Assembly: GCA_013396525.1 (NCBI GenBank)
Contig: VWYX01000408.1
Location: 172,983 to 236,982, forward strand
DNA length: 64,000 nt
Source of the DNA: Chaetorhynchus papuensis
Taxonomy: Eukaryota; Chordata; Aves; Passeriformes; Rhipiduridae
Reading direction: 5' to 3'
Part shown: in pieces, positions 14,201-28,492 of the stretch
Position numbering within the stretch: the stretch's first letter is position 1
How the letters are laid out: every line of letters starts with the position of its first letter
Made by a program: the position numbers and the translations under genes
Notes under the pieces: model-generated
Told to the model about the DNA's origin: nothing
The model's input: only the letters and a program-made list of their open reading frames with translations
Databases searched by the model: none

Positions 14201-17200
14201 AATGGTGTCAAGTCCATCTGCATTAAATTTCCTCTTCCACAGAACTAAAATACAGGGGCAGATGTTCAGAATATTGACACTTTCATTTCCTTCAGGGGCT
14301 GAGACATTGTCTATTTCTTTCTCAGAACAGTGATTTGGGAAACAATTTGCTTTACAGAAGTATGCCACCTAGAAAGAATAGTTAAAAAAGAGTGAAGTTG
14401 TAAAGCCACATGTCTCAGAGTATTCCAGAAGTTAGTGTCCGAATTTGTCTCACTTCTGCATTCTTTGTTAATCTCGTAAGATTTGCCAAAGGTTGAGGCA
14501 CATTAAATGCAGTCCCAGAGCACATCTCCTGGTTTACTTTCATCTGAAATGAATTCAGTTCATGCATTTCAAAATTCCAGTGTGTAAACAAAAACACAGT
14601 AAGTGGGGACAACCAAGAGATTTCACCTCCAAGGATGATTGGAATTAAATGTTCCTGTAGATACATGCATTGTTTCTCTCTCTGCTGTCTTCACACAATG
14701 CATGTAACAGTAAGAGCTGAGCTAATGAGCAGCTGTTCAGTAATTTAGTTTAACCTTTTGTTCTGTGCATGGCCTGGAGGTGTTTACTGCCTACTGTTCA
14801 AAACCTGCTCTGAATCCAAAATTATCAATGTCCTCACCACTTTTTCTCAGAGTGCTCATCATAACAGTACACAGGTGCTGGGTAGGCAAGTAAGTTTGCT
14901 TGCACTGCATCTTAGTGATATGCAAGTGTGCAGCAGTCCCCCTTGTGCAGGCAGGGGCCAACAGGCTAGAGAAGTTAATGTAAAAGCTATCGACTTATTT
15001 GGGATTCCAGGACTGAAATTCATCAAACTCAAGATCTTTTTTAAGGGAGTTGAACATTGCTCTTGCTCAAACCCCAACTGTTTTGACCTCTGTCACAGCT
15101 GTTGAGTGCCCAGCCTTTCTGCAAATTACACTCCAAATTGTCAAGCCAAACTCTGGTAAAACAAAAGAAAATGATTAATGAAAAAATGTAAAATAAATTT
15201 TAAAAAAAACCTGTGTTTGAAGCAAGTTGTTAGCATCCTGCTGGGAATCTGAGTCTGGTGCAGGAAAGGTTGCTAATTCCCAGAGGCAACTTTTAGGTCA
15301 TTTGCCATGCTTGCCTGCTTGTGAAGTCTTTTGGGTTTTTTCCTGCTTGTTTTCAGCTTTTGTAACAGATGGAAGAGGAGTTATATAAGGAACAGGTATC
15401 TTCAGTGGTTTATCAGGAGCTGTGCTTGCCTTGGAGGTTGGAGTCTTCTGGAAACAAGGTAGCCCTAGAAGTAAATTAACTTGGGCTTCCTGTGGATTTG
15501 CATCGTGTAGTTGGTGGGAGGCTTTGCTTGATCTGGTGGAAGCTTTTCCACTGGTACTTCTGAGGCTCTCCTCAGTGTGAATTCACCTGTCTGTAGCAAC
15601 AGATGGATGTTGCACTTTGGCTTGCATGAGGTCTTGTGTCCTTCAGCCAGCTGCCTACATTGCAAAATCTAGCCCTGGGTCTGTTCCTCTGGTGAGTGTC
15701 ATAGAAATTTTCTTAAAATTTTAACAAATTTTCCTGTAGGACTGGAATAGGCAGCATCATCAAAAAGGCCTTGGTACTACTGAAATCCTATGTAAAGGAG
15801 TAGATGTTGATGTAGCTAAAGGACTGAACCATAACACGTCAGCACCAAGGGTCCAAGCAAAGCTCACACAGACAGTGTCAGTTGATATTGCTCAACTCTG
15901 GAGTCCCTGATGCTATAACCATAAAATTACTGCTTTTAGTGTAGCTCTCCCCCGCCCCTGTAATTGCCCAGGCTTAAGAAAGCAAACTGTGGTGGAATAA
16001 AAGTATTGTGTAGCACACCCTCAGTAGGCATAAGGCTGCAGAGTGCTGTGGCTAAGGGCTGGGTGCGAGGTCTCAGCTCTGATGTCTGCAGCACCTCCAG
16101 TGGACACCTCTCATGGTAGCAGTTGAAAGCCTGAGCTGCAGGAGTAGATGAGACTCTTGTGAGCAAGTTGGACTTGTCTATTGATAGTGGAAAGATGTGA
16201 AGGATTAGAAATGGCATATGTGCATGGTTCTCAAATCTGTCTCACTCCATTCTCTATCCTAGTTGTGTAGGTTAGATGCAGTGTCAATGTGTTAGCTTTG
16301 GTATCCATCATTTGTCACTGGTTACACCCGGGAGACCAGTATTATATGCTCTTTGGAATTAATATCTATCTGTTTGAAAAAAAAAGTGTGAAATAATTTG
16401 TTTTGCTGTAAGTCCCTCTCTGAAACATCAAAAAAACAATTAGTTGAAGAAACATGATCTAACTTTCAAGTTAACCCTACCCTGAGCCAGGGTTGGTACC
16501 CTCCTGGTGTCCCTCCTAAGTGCCAGTGGCGGAGGCAAAGGAGATGCTGCTGAGGATCAGCGCCCGTGTGCTCAGTGTGGGCTCTGCCCAGGGCATGTAG
16601 TGCTGTGCTGGAGTGTCTCTGTGTGAAGTGCAATCATTCCTAGCCCAGCTCTGGGCACCACTGTGCTCTTGGACCAGTGTGTTACTGTCAGTGATACATG
16701 CAAGTCCAATAGTGTTGGGGAAGTTTCTGTGGAGTGGCTTCTCTTTTATTCTTCAGCAAATGACAGTGTATTTATACCATGTGCAGCCTCTCAAGTTATT
16801 TCTGCTATTGATTGTTCTGGTTATTAAGTATTTAGAGAATATTAATAATTTCAGTTCTATAAATTTAATTCCTAGTTGATGAGGACAGTATGGTTGCTAC
16901 ATATAGAAAGTTTCTACGTACAGTTTCTGTTTGCAGAAACATTGAATTTTCTGAAATATAATAAGTTGCTACTGTGTTGAGAAGAACTAAAAAGGAAGTA
17001 TGCCTATCAGCTTTGCAATTAGAACTATTTTGGATTAATGCGCTAGAGCATAAACAGAGTCTTTAATGAGCTACATGTTGGAGCAATCACATACTTTCCA
17101 TCTTCATCCTTTTGCAGTTGCGTACTGGGACCTCCAAGCATTACTCTCCATCTTCTCTGTAGGCTAATGGAAAATCACAGGAGAAGGGGAAGGACGGGAG

Positions 17201-20200
17201 CTGGTTGTGCTCAGCTTGCCTGGTACTACTGCAGAATTTATGTTTTAAGAAAAAAATAGGAAAAACTTTTTTTCAATCTTGTAAATTATATACATTAATA
17301 TTTGGGGTGGAAGGAAGAAGGATTTAAAACACCTCGCTCTGTAAGCTCTATTGTCCTAAATTCCAGTTTCAAAAAAGATCTCCTTGTCTAGCAAACTGCT
17401 CCCAAGGAACAGTTGAGTAAGGCTAGGTTGGCAGCCACTCAAGTCCCTATCTCTACATTTTTATGATTTGAAAAGTTTGTGTATACAGAGTCCCCATTGA
17501 ATCAAAATTGCATTCAGACATTAGCTATGCCGCTGGGAATATTTGCTGATTGATGTTTGTTTGTTTCAATAAAATGAAAAATAAAAATTAGTTCCAAATA
17601 TGCACAGAAGTTGTTGTTCATCACGTCAGTTTATGTGCAGTGTGAATTCCTCCTCAGGATACTGTCATTACCACAGGGTTTCCCTATAGAATTTGTATCT
17701 CTGCATTTTTTCAAGTTGGAGCTTATCTTCTATGCATATCCCCAAGTTCTGCATTTTACTATCCAAGACAGTGAGTATTGTCTTGCCTCTGGCGTTCAGG
17801 CTTTGCTTTTCCAATAAATGCTTTTCAGGAACATCTTGAAGAAAATCTCTGTCCCAGGGCTAACATCTCTGATAACACAAGATGGAGGTTTCTCCATTTT
17901 AGGACTGGAAGATTCCTTGTGTATGGTTTTCCCAGAAATACAGTTTCACTTAAAGACGTGGGTTCTTTAAGCTCTTAAATCTTGTCTTCCAGGATCAAAC
18001 ATCAGACTTTGCAGATTTCATTGATGCCAGGATTGCCATATAATCTTTGACCAAGAAAGTGCAGTCAAGTACACTTCAAGTACAGTCAAAAACATTTCAG
18101 GCAAAGAAGCAGACCCACATGCCAAGCAAATAAAAGATACTTTTACTAATCATGTAGATACCAGCTGATCCACAGAGCCTACCAGAAATGGGTACCCTTT
18201 TGCTGTACACACTAAATAAATGCAAAGAAGTAAGTAGTTCCCAAAAGACTCAGGTGTTTTGAGATAGAGAGGCCATGGGGAGCAGGCTGGAACAGCCAGT
18301 GAGCACAGGCCAGCAGTGTTTGTCTTGGAGTTCAGAAAGTTCTCTGTAGCTGATGGTCCCTCCTCTGTCTTTGCTCCAGGTGCCTCACTGGGTCAACTCT
18401 TGCATTTTGCAGTTGAGAATAGGTGCTTGAAGGTGTTTCTCTGATGTTAGGAGCAACCCTTCCACTCTGTCATTTCTTTCTCATGTTCAGACAATTTTGA
18501 AATGAACAATTTGAGATACAGAATGATTCAGAGGGCGGGGCCTTCTGTAGGTCTGACTCTGAGGACTTCCTTTGAAGACCAGCAGAAACAGTCCTTGGGA
18601 AGTCTCTAGGATGGAACGTCACAGGTGCACCGTGAGCCACCTGCCACAGGCAGCCTGGAAACCAGGCTCAGTGTGTTACTGTGGGTGGCTGCTGCATCCT
18701 GCCTGGAGTCTGAGTGTGGGCCACTCCTGGTTTCCCCTTGGTACAAGAGGACGTGTATTTGTAGATGCAGGATGCAGAACAAAGTTAATCCCATGTGGTC
18801 TTTGTCCTCTGGGCGGCTGTAACTGCACGAGAGTTGAGCTGCTCTGTGAAACTAACCGCTTTTTGTGCATTTCTCCTGATTTCTTTAGGTTTTCTATAGT
18901 GGTGTAACTTCTTAACTGCTTTGCAATGGAGCGATTGTCTTAGCTAGTTATCCAGTGTACAGCCTTCCAAGGAATATTGTGAATTAGAAGGACAAAACGA
19001 AGAAGACACTTTATTTTCTAATGTTTTGCCTCCTCCCTGTTTGCCTGATGCTAAAGGATTGAAGTAGTAAAGCTGATGGGGGTAGAGGGGTAAGCCCAGG
19101 GACTTTAGAAAATGAATGGTCTGTATTTTAGTACAATAGAAAGTAGATTTTGGATGGTGTGCCCTCCTTTGGTACCTAAATATTGAGGCACAGTTCTTTC
19201 AGTGAGACTTTCAAGGGTAGGTAGGTTTAGAACCACTACCAGTTTCATAAATAACCTATTTAGACAACAAAAAAATGCTGTGATTTGAATTCAGAGTAGG
19301 GGTATGGTTCCCTGTTCTATTTTCTAGTAAAATGCCTCTAACAAAGAAAGAATAGTGGAGAATCCAGCTCAGGTAGAATAGTACTAAGACCAAAGATTAA
19401 AATAACCCAATTGAAGAACTGTTTAATTCTTTAAAACTAATAGCTAGAGTATATATTTGGCATAGTAGATCATATTACCAGCAGGTGTTTCTGTTATTAA
19501 GTTGAGCAGTTGTGCTTAGCAACATATGCAAATTCAAAATTTGCAGCTTCACAGATTACTGCTTCTTTTTGTCCACAGCAGTTCTATAACTTCTTTACAA
19601 TTCAGATTTATTTTTGGTTTTTAATACTGCTTTAGAGTAATTGGCACTGTATCCACTAGGATTGAAATCTATTATACCTAAAGAAAATAACAGTAATTGT
19701 TACTAATATCCTCCCAAGTACAAGGTTCTTACTCACATGCAATGGGTGTTTTTTGTATGGAAGTAATTTTGAGTTTTGTGTAGTCCAGAGTTGTGCTTAG
19801 TAGAACATCATGTGGTCATGCTTCTCTGTTGTGCTGTATAAAAACAGTAGCTGATTTTGGTGAATTTTTAAAAAGAAAGTAAACTGGAAATTTTGACAAT
19901 AGCACAACCGGGAAGGGTATGAGAACACAATATGTTTTACAGTTTGTATAATTTCAAGATGCCCATATGAATTATTCCCATTCAGATTGTCATATTTTAG
20001 TCAAAGCACTGCTGATCATTATTAATCTGCTGTAATATCTGCAGCAAAACAATTCTTCTCAGAAATAAAATATTAATGACAGAAGTTGAAGATTTTATGC
20101 CAGTTCCTCTGAAGAGCAGAGGCTTTTAGGGCACGTTGTAACCAATACTTGATATTCACCAATCTTGCTGAATGACACTGCAGTATTATTTTTCCCCCCC

Positions 20201-23200
20201 AGAATGTGTTACTGTGTTGAAAGACAGATGGGAAAGTAAATCTTGTCAATGTATATTTTTAAAAGCTATTTGTAGTCTGCTCTCCCTCTTCTCTATTGAA
20301 TGGAGTTGGCTGGACTTTTTTGCTGGCATTAATGTTCATCAATTAATGAACAAACAAAAAATTCATCAAAAGCTGAATATTGACTCTCTGGGATGGACCT
20401 AGCAAAGGTAGTACAGCTTTCTGTGGTACATTAATTCTGGTTTTGTCAGTATAAATGGTTAAGGCATTGCTACTACTTAGGAAATAAAAGCAGAAGGCAC
20501 TAAAAGATGCATAGGCAATACTGACAATCAAGTTGAAATTCTTGATTCTTTTGAGATACTAAATAAAAATGGTGTGATTGATTACTGGAGCTCTCATTAT
20601 TGGTCACGTAACCTAACCTTGTCCAGTACAGCCACAACCTACGGCAAGAGGTGAAAGAAAAGGGAGTATTTTCTGCCAGCTTCAGTAGATCCTGCAAGCC
20701 CTCTGTGAAAGCAGCAGTCTGTTAGAGATCTCTGACTGCAAACCTGGGAGCTGCTCTTCCTGCTGAGACAGACGGGAGCTGCCCCACAGACAGTGACCAC
20801 TGCAGCATTCAGGGGCCTAAAATAATGCTGAGTTACTCCCAAGGGTATAAAAACAGGCACTTTAGAACTTGTGGGGTCTTTCTGCCCTAAAGTCCCTCTC
20901 ATCTCAAGATACCTGAGCAGCATCTGCAGGAGCTCACATGGTTCAGGGGAAGCTTGCAGATTTCCAGCTCGGCTTAACATGTGGAATTATTCACTACTTT
21001 CAGGGATTCTTCAAAGGTGTGGCTTGCACAAGCAAATACATTTAGATATCTTTACAGACTCAGCCTAAATTTGCTGCAGCTTTTTTAGCCTTTCTATACT
21101 AAATGGGTTTTGGTTTAAGGCTTTTTTTTTTTAATCCTTTTTTCCTAATTGTAACACACTGTATATTGTAACATTGTACAATTCTGGTTTTAATAGTGAC
21201 TTTGGAGGAATAAGTTGCCTGTACCTTGTCTGATTTTTAGTACCTGCACTTTCTCATAGTACCTGACTTTCTTGCAGCTCAGTGTTCAGGAATTGTGCTT
21301 GTTATACACTGTAATTTGAGTTGAAGTGCAAAGTTCACAAGTCCTTCAGTCTTGACACTGCATCAGCTGTAGCTCTCAGAGTGCAAATCTGCTAGGCATA
21401 AATTATGCTGTTTGCTCTGAGTCTTATCTAAACAGAGTCTTTTCTGAGCTTCAAAGATTGGTAAGTTTCCACACCACAGTCACTCCCTCCAAGCACTTCC
21501 TTCATTCTGTCAATATTTTTCCTTTTTTACTCTTCAACATACACCTATTTGGAAGGAACATGCTGTAAAATCCATAGTGTCTGCCAGCACTGCTCAATCC
21601 CAGTGCTGCATCCAGACATGGAAAAAAATCCCTCCTCCTGCTCCACATCTCCATCTATTCATACTGCTTTTCTTAATGTTTCTGCATGGCAGAATGTTAT
21701 CCTCTTGTTGCTTCTGATGTGTGACAGCTCATCTTGTGCAGGGTTTATAATTGGGAGGATGGACTGCTGAAAACCTCCATCATACTGATGCAAAAGGAAT
21801 GTCACAGTACAGCTGAATAGCACAATGCTGTTCAGCCTTTTGAAGAAGTCCAAATTTCAGAGATGATGAGGAGCAATCTCTTTCTCTCCAGTAACTCCCA
21901 TCCCTGTAAGGCAGGTGCAATAGAGGGATTAGTGGGATGGCTATTGAAGGAGTTCATCCTGGTTTGGAGCTGTGGCACCGGGACTCAAGGCACAGGGCAG
22001 GGTCAGGTCCAGTAATCCCTGCAGCCAGAACTGTGGATATTTGCAGGAGTGACACAGCAACAAATTCTATCTAGTTCCCTTTTGGGCTGGGAAAGTTAAC
22101 AAGCTCTTCTCTTTGTATTGCTGCCAGTTTGCAGTCATGCCACAGCTCTAAAATACAGTCCAAAACTGCATCCCTGAATTAGGCATCCGTGTAGCTATCT
22201 AATGCTCACCCTGTGAGCCTCGTACACGGTATACGAAGCTTTGAACACCTTCTCTGTGGCCCAAACACTGCCAGTGTTAGAGTACAGCATTTGGGAGTTT
22301 TGCCCCATGGCAGAGTTGCCTTACCTGGTGTGCTGCAAGACACCAAGTTCAAAAACAGAGCAACTACTGAATATTTCATGTAGTGGGCCAAAAAGAAAGC
22401 ATGAAAATCACAAATACAACTGTTTCTCTAGCACCCAAGTGAAGAAGGAAAAGATAATTGGTTTTAGTATTTAAATTATGTTTTGGTTTGTTTTTTAAAC
22501 TGGGTCTGATTGGAATTTCTCAAGACCTATTGTTTTATGTCTGATATGGTCACTGCCAGTTGGCAGATTTTAATCTGTTCCAGTGGGTTGCTGGCTGGAC
22601 TGGGATTGTGTGTTCTGTCTGCATTTCAGTGGCACTGCCAGGGGACATTGGGCCTTCTGCCATTTTCTGTGGACACTTGGAAATTAAATGTAACTTAACC
22701 TTAGCACAATTTGGGGAGAAGTTACTACAACCTTGCCATACTCCTTTTTTTAGTAAGATTGTGACATCTGTGTTGGCAGAAAACCCCCACCCTCCAACAA
22801 CAAAAAAAACCCTGTTAAATCATTTGTGGTTTAATCATTGTCACATTACAACCACAAAGTACCCTAAGTAGTGGCCAAAAAAACCCTGTTAGGCCTTTTC
22901 AGAGTACTTTCTGACCAAAGTGGCTAAATACCATGCAGTAATTCTAAATTATTTTTGTATGCTGTTTCTACTTTATGTTCTCAAATGGCTTCTAATAAAA
23001 CTTCAGATAAAAATACCAGTGGGTTAACAGCAACTGAGGAACAGTTTATAGTGTGATGTGTTATAGCAGCTCATCTTTTTAATTCTAGTGTTTAAAAATG
23101 TATGGTATGTTCATCAAAAGATCGGAGTGCTTTTGATTTCTGGTTTCACTAGAAGCATTTCTTTTTGGGATGGGGCAAAGAGGGCACAAAAATCTCATCC

Positions 23201-26200
23201 ATTGCTGTGATCAAAGAGGTAACAGATTATTGCAGCGATCCTCATATGATGTTCCAGAGTCCTTAAACCCGGTGTTTTATCTGAAATTTTGTGGGGTTTG
23301 GCAAACAGATAATCAGAGAGGAAATATTTTCAAGGAAGTAAAATAATATTAATTTTATCTTTTTCCTTTCTTTCACAGTAATATCTAAGAGTATCAGATA
23401 ACATTTAGTTTTATGGGGATACATTTAAAAAAATTTTTTGGCAAACTTAATGCATTAAGTTTGCCATTTTTAAGTGGTACCTCACACCTCTGCTGTACTC
23501 TTTGCACGGTGTCTTTAATAACCTCTCTAGTTTTTTGTTGTTTAATTAATACATGGTCTGTTTTATTTCATTATCGGACATCTCCAGTGTCTGGTTGCTG
23601 CTGTGTAGTTCATTCACTCTCTATCTTGAGGAATCTCAAGTGCTTTGCTTGCTGTAAAAGGTGGGTTTTGACCTGACCTCTCTCCTAAGCACGTGCTGCA
23701 TGGCAGGTAACAAATCACAGCCTAATGAGCCTTGGGAACCGAGCTTTCCTGGGGAGCCAGTCGCTGGCTCAGTGACCTGTATTACCCAGTATCTCATTTG
23801 GCAGAGAATTAAGAAGGAGCAGACACCTCATCAGCAGATTTTCCTGAGTACAGACTCATTTTGGTACAAGCTGTCAAAGTCCAAGGACCCTCCAATCTGG
23901 CTTTTTAAACCTCATCCGTCAGTGGACTATAATTGGTTTATAAATTGGCTTAAAGATAATAACGGAACTAACCTTTCTACACAAAAAGCACATCTGCAAC
24001 TATCATAAAAGTTCTTACACAAAAAGCATGTCTGCAACTATGATAAACTTCACCAAACTTAAAAATAATAGTCCTAAATAATACATGAGTACAACATCCC
24101 AGTGTGTGATTGGTGGTGGGAGGTTAGTGCCGGCCCGTGTTGCAGAACAGTCAGCCACTGAAGTAACTCACACATCTTATGGTAGAGGCACTTGTGTGGA
24201 AGTTGTTGTTGTGGGGTTTAGTTGGATTTTAACTGCTTTTTTCCTCCCTACAAGAATGCTAATACGGTGCTTGACTTCTTCTGTCAGCTTGTGGCAGGGC
24301 ACAGAGCTCTCTGCCGGACCCCAATAATCCAAAAGCTGAAGTGCCTGAACATTAAGTAGCCTCTGTGAATTAAGGATTCTTGTACAAAATGTTGTTCATT
24401 CAGCGCTGTTTATCCAGTGTTCTTTTTCTTCACATCTGCAAGTCTGCAGTCTGTTGGGCAGATTGTTCCCTGGCTGCCCACGGACTCTTCTTTGTTATTA
24501 CTGTTTTCTTTAACATGCTAAAGCTGTGCACACATAGATGTGTGCATAGAGATCTGAGCAGAATACAGACACCTCTGGGCTTTAACAGAGGGACTCACAT
24601 ATTCTCACTGCAGGTCCTTGTGGCGTTTTCAGATTGAGTTGTACGTCATGTGAATACAAAAAAATTCTGTTCGTGGCTTCTTACCAAGTTGTCAGCTTGG
24701 TGAAGCTGTCAGCTCTGATAGTTAATTTTTCCTCCTTTCTCTGCTTTTTGCAATTATTGGAAGTTCAGTATCTACAAAGGAAAATTAGACTATCAGAATT
24801 TAAGGACTTCTGCTCTTTAAGTATACTTACTGGTTATCTAAATGATACTTGAGTGCAGGCATGCCAGTCAGTCCCAGAGACAGCTGGGCTTGCACAGGCC
24901 ATTGTATTATAAAGATTTCAATTGCCAGATAAAACTAACACAATTCTAGTTTTAAAATAACTTTAAAGCGTCATATATCTCTGTTTACTCTATAATAAAT
25001 GTATACAACATATGAATATACTTTTGTATAAAATGGACAAAGACATCTTCCTTGAATTATGGTTGTTCCTTTTTTCAGTGGATTTTTTCCTATACTTTTA
25101 AGTAGTTGCCTTAGTACTGTAAAATAGTTTTTTCTCTTCACAAATTTAATGGTTTTAATATTATAAGGGTAGTAGGAAATGTGTGAAGATTTGCATTTAG
25201 ATCCTCTTTCTTTGTCAAATCACCTGTTTAAGAAACGGATAGAAATCTGTTTGAACCTTATTATTAAAGTTTATTCCTAGCAGGGTGGGAATCCTTTCAT
25301 ATCAAACAAGACTGTTTTTTAAGTGAAGACCAGAAAAATCACTCCACTTAATTCACTGTCTCTAGTCAGCTGAAAATACCTTCCTATTTCGTCTTAGCAC
25401 TCAAATAATAGTCTGTGTATGAGTGTTTCATTCAGAGCTTGTAGGTTGAGTGTTTTGGAGGGGGTGGCCTAATGCTACCACCCCATAGTCATAATAGAAT
25501 AAAGCGTGAAGCCAGACAATAGAATAGAAAGTGCAATCTATCTATAAACCCTTTGCTTTTTAATTAAGACTATTTGAATACCTATTTATTTGTAAACCAA
25601 GATTTGTATTATTTAGCAGGGTGCCTCCAGCAGAAGCTTAATTTCCCTCCGCCCAGAGTGCTGTCTGCAGCTCCAGCAGCATGTGGGAGAGAACTGGAGC
25701 TGACACGTTTCATATCTCTAGCAAAGCTCGTGGCACTGGCTAGATGATAAAAGAGTGGTCCAGAGTCATTTTGCTGGGCTCTGTCTGAAGCACTGCCCTA
25801 GCTCCAAGAGAGAGCCCAAAGCTGCAGATTTTCCATCCACCCTCATTATTTATTTCACAGTAGAGCTTTTTGTTGTCCTCAGTCTCTAATGAAACAGATA
25901 AGATGAACAAAAACCGAAACAGATGGGGAGTGAAGAGTCCTGGGCAGAAGGAGAGGAGAAGTAGTTGCACTTTAAGTCAATGAGAGAAAAACAAACAGGT
26001 AGAGACGATGGAAGAAGTTCTAATGGATTTGCTTGGTGCCTAGAAATACTCAGGATTTACAACCATGGCAGTCTTTTCAGTTAGGGCAATTATTGTCATT
26101 AATTTGCTCTGCTAAACTTCTGCAGACAAACAGATGTGTGGTTTTGGTGTTTTTATTTCTGATCAGTTTGATATTTTTATCTCCTTTTGTATCTCTTCCT

Positions 26201-28307
26201 TAGTTTGATAAAGGTGACTGTGTCTCTTTAAGTGGAGCCTGTGGGTTTGGGTTGAGACCAACAGTACCAGCAGAGCTGCAGAGAGAAGCTGAGCTGCAAA
26301 CAACAGACACCTCAGCTCCACTTCTCTCAGACAACTCATCTTAGCTTGATCCAGAGCATCCAGGATATGGTTGTGCTTCCAGCCATGGGGTTCTGACCTT
26401 CATTTATAACAAGAGAGGGTGAGGCTTCAAATAGTTGACCAGGGTCAGATGTTGTTACATGTGGCTTTGTAGTTATGGGGATGAAAATAGATAACTTGTA
26501 GTAATACTCAGCTTAGAAATCATGGGAGAGATCTTGAAAGAACATCTAGTGTCCTCAGAAAGAGGATTGAAGACTTTTAGAGCAGTTGGAGGTAGCTGCA
26601 AACGGCAGAAGCTGAACCTCAACTTAGATACAGAAATTCTGTATTCCCACAACTATAAAATAGGCAGGAAAGCAACTGTGATTCAGTAATACTTCTAGTG
26701 CGATATGTGTAATTTGATGTGATGGACTGCAGTGATTTCAATTTATCATACAATAGAGTGGAGCCTAAAGTGAGAGAGCTGTGAAACACAGGTGAATCTA
26801 GAGAAGTGAAAATTGCAATACAATCAATATTCAGAAAGATAAATAATTATAGAATATCTTGAACAGTTGTCAAAGCACAGCTGGTTCTAGTTGTATTGGT
26901 TCTTACTGAATGAAAAATATAAGTTCCTTTTTAAAGGAGGGAAACCATAAAAACAGCACATTTTGAGCCGGAAGACTGCACACATTTTGTGGATGAGCAT
27001 CACTCACTTGGGCACTGTTGGCTTTTGTGAGGAAGTAGCAACCAAGGGTTTGTCTGTGCCTGTCCTCTGTCTCGTGGCCTTGCTTGGCAGGCACAAGCCT
27101 GCATGCAGCAGGCTGCAGGTTTGGTCCCGGAGTGATCTGAGGGGGAAGGAGGCTGCCTGCTCGCTGATCACACCCACAGCTGCTTCCCAGCTCACGGGAG
27201 CAAAAAGGTGCGTGGGTTTGTGAGCGGACGGTGTGCAGGACAGAACAGCCACTTGCTGCTCAGTTTGATTCTGATCTTTATATCAGAGCCATAAAAGACA
27301 GCTGAGTGCTTTATTCAGGCACACCCATAGGATGATTTTATTTCAGTCTTTGAAGCCTCAGTACTTTCAGCAAAAAGTGATAATGTAATTAAGATATGAC
27401 ATTTAGGTGCATTTATGTTTAGAGCATGTTTAACTGGATTAAAGCAAACGGAACTCGGTGGGAGTTTGGCCTTAAAAATTGCTCATTTTTTATTTGCTTA
27501 ATCATGCCAAAATTGAACAAGGAAAATATTCTTCAACTGTACCTTAGCCCTAGTTGTCTTGACTCTGCAACTGCTGCTCTGTTGATGATGACTCAATGCC
27601 ATGGTGAACTAATTAAGACAGTACTTTGTTACTAACAAAAGAGCTGCTTTCTTCCTCCCTCCTCTCCCCAGCAGTTTGTCAAACAAAATTGTATCCTATA
27701 CCAAAATAATAGCAACCTAATGTATCCTGGCACTCTGTTCTCTAGTCAAACAACAGTATTTTGTAATGCTGTTTTAATACATGTATTAGAGGAGTTGTGT
27801 TTTACACAGTCTATTAACACAAGGGAATCATTAATTTCTGGAGACTGTCTTTGCCAGAAAGATGCAGGCTTTAAATCTTCAATGTACGTAGAAAAGTACT
27901 GCCCATGTCAAATGTTCTAAATGGATATGATCATTCTTGAAAATAATAGGATAGTAATAGTCTATGCTCTGCATTTTAAATAACTGCAATCTACAGTCCA
28001 CATTCTTATAGGAGACTCACTGATACATTTACATCTGTGTGGACATGCTTAGATACATTGTATTAACATCTTTTTCATCTTTTTCTGGATTATAAGGTGC
28101 TGGTGTTTCTCTTGTTTGTAGTTTTCTGTACTTCACAGGCATATTAAAAGAGTTTCATCTTGTTTAAAGTGTTTTGTGAAAATGTAGTTGCTCTTTCCAC
28201 CTTTGTTTTTTATATAAACAAAGGCACATATGTTACATCTGGTTTTTGAAAGTCGTTAAAAAACTTTTAGCAATAGTTAACTCAGCTGCCTGTTTCTGCT
28301 CTCTAAG
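11247..28307 (+). other. PEPD: PEPD intron 12 (about 17.1 kb)
   Basis: Donor GTAAAA at 11247 and acceptor CTCTCTAAG ending at 28307. The splice phase is preserved: one base of a Gly codon before the intron and two after. The stretch is AT-rich, and I see no other gene. It contains a short imperfect tandem repeat at about 23976-24047 and a 20-bp perfect palindromic repeat at 24527-24546. The acceptor uses AAG instead of the commoner CAG. Confidence 0.85.
23976..24047. repeat. Two-copy imperfect short tandem repeat
   Basis: A segment with core ACACAAAAAGCA, followed by TCTGCAACTAT and ATAAA, occurs twice about 38 bp apart. The copies differ by only a few substitutions. It is probably a local replication-slippage duplication inside the PEPD intron, with no function that I can see. 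Confidence 0.7.
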
Positions 28308-28492
28308 GGGTCGCCTGGCCTGATATGCACCGTCTGGCTGACAGAGTCCATCTGGAGGAGCTGACTAGAATTGGCATTCTGAAAGGCAATGTAGATGACA
28401 TGGTGAAGGTTCATCTGGGTGCAATATTTATGCCACACGGACTTGGACATCTACTTGGAATCGATGTGCATGATGTTGGAGGCTACCCAGAG
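28308..28492 (+). CDS. PEPD: PEPD (prolidase) coding exon 13
   Basis: The exon completes the split glycine codon and then encodes 61 residues, from VAWPDMHRLAD to DVHDVGGYPE. It ends in phase 0 at AGAG|GTTAGT. Without gaps this corresponds to human residues 324-384. It carries the HGLGH motif: the first His aligns with His366 and the second with metal ligand His370. His377 lies in IDVHDVGG; in the M24 fold this residue helps position substrate. Spacing of all these residues equals the human protein, so no indel is present. The exon is moderately AT-rich, unlike the next one. Confidence 0.97.
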
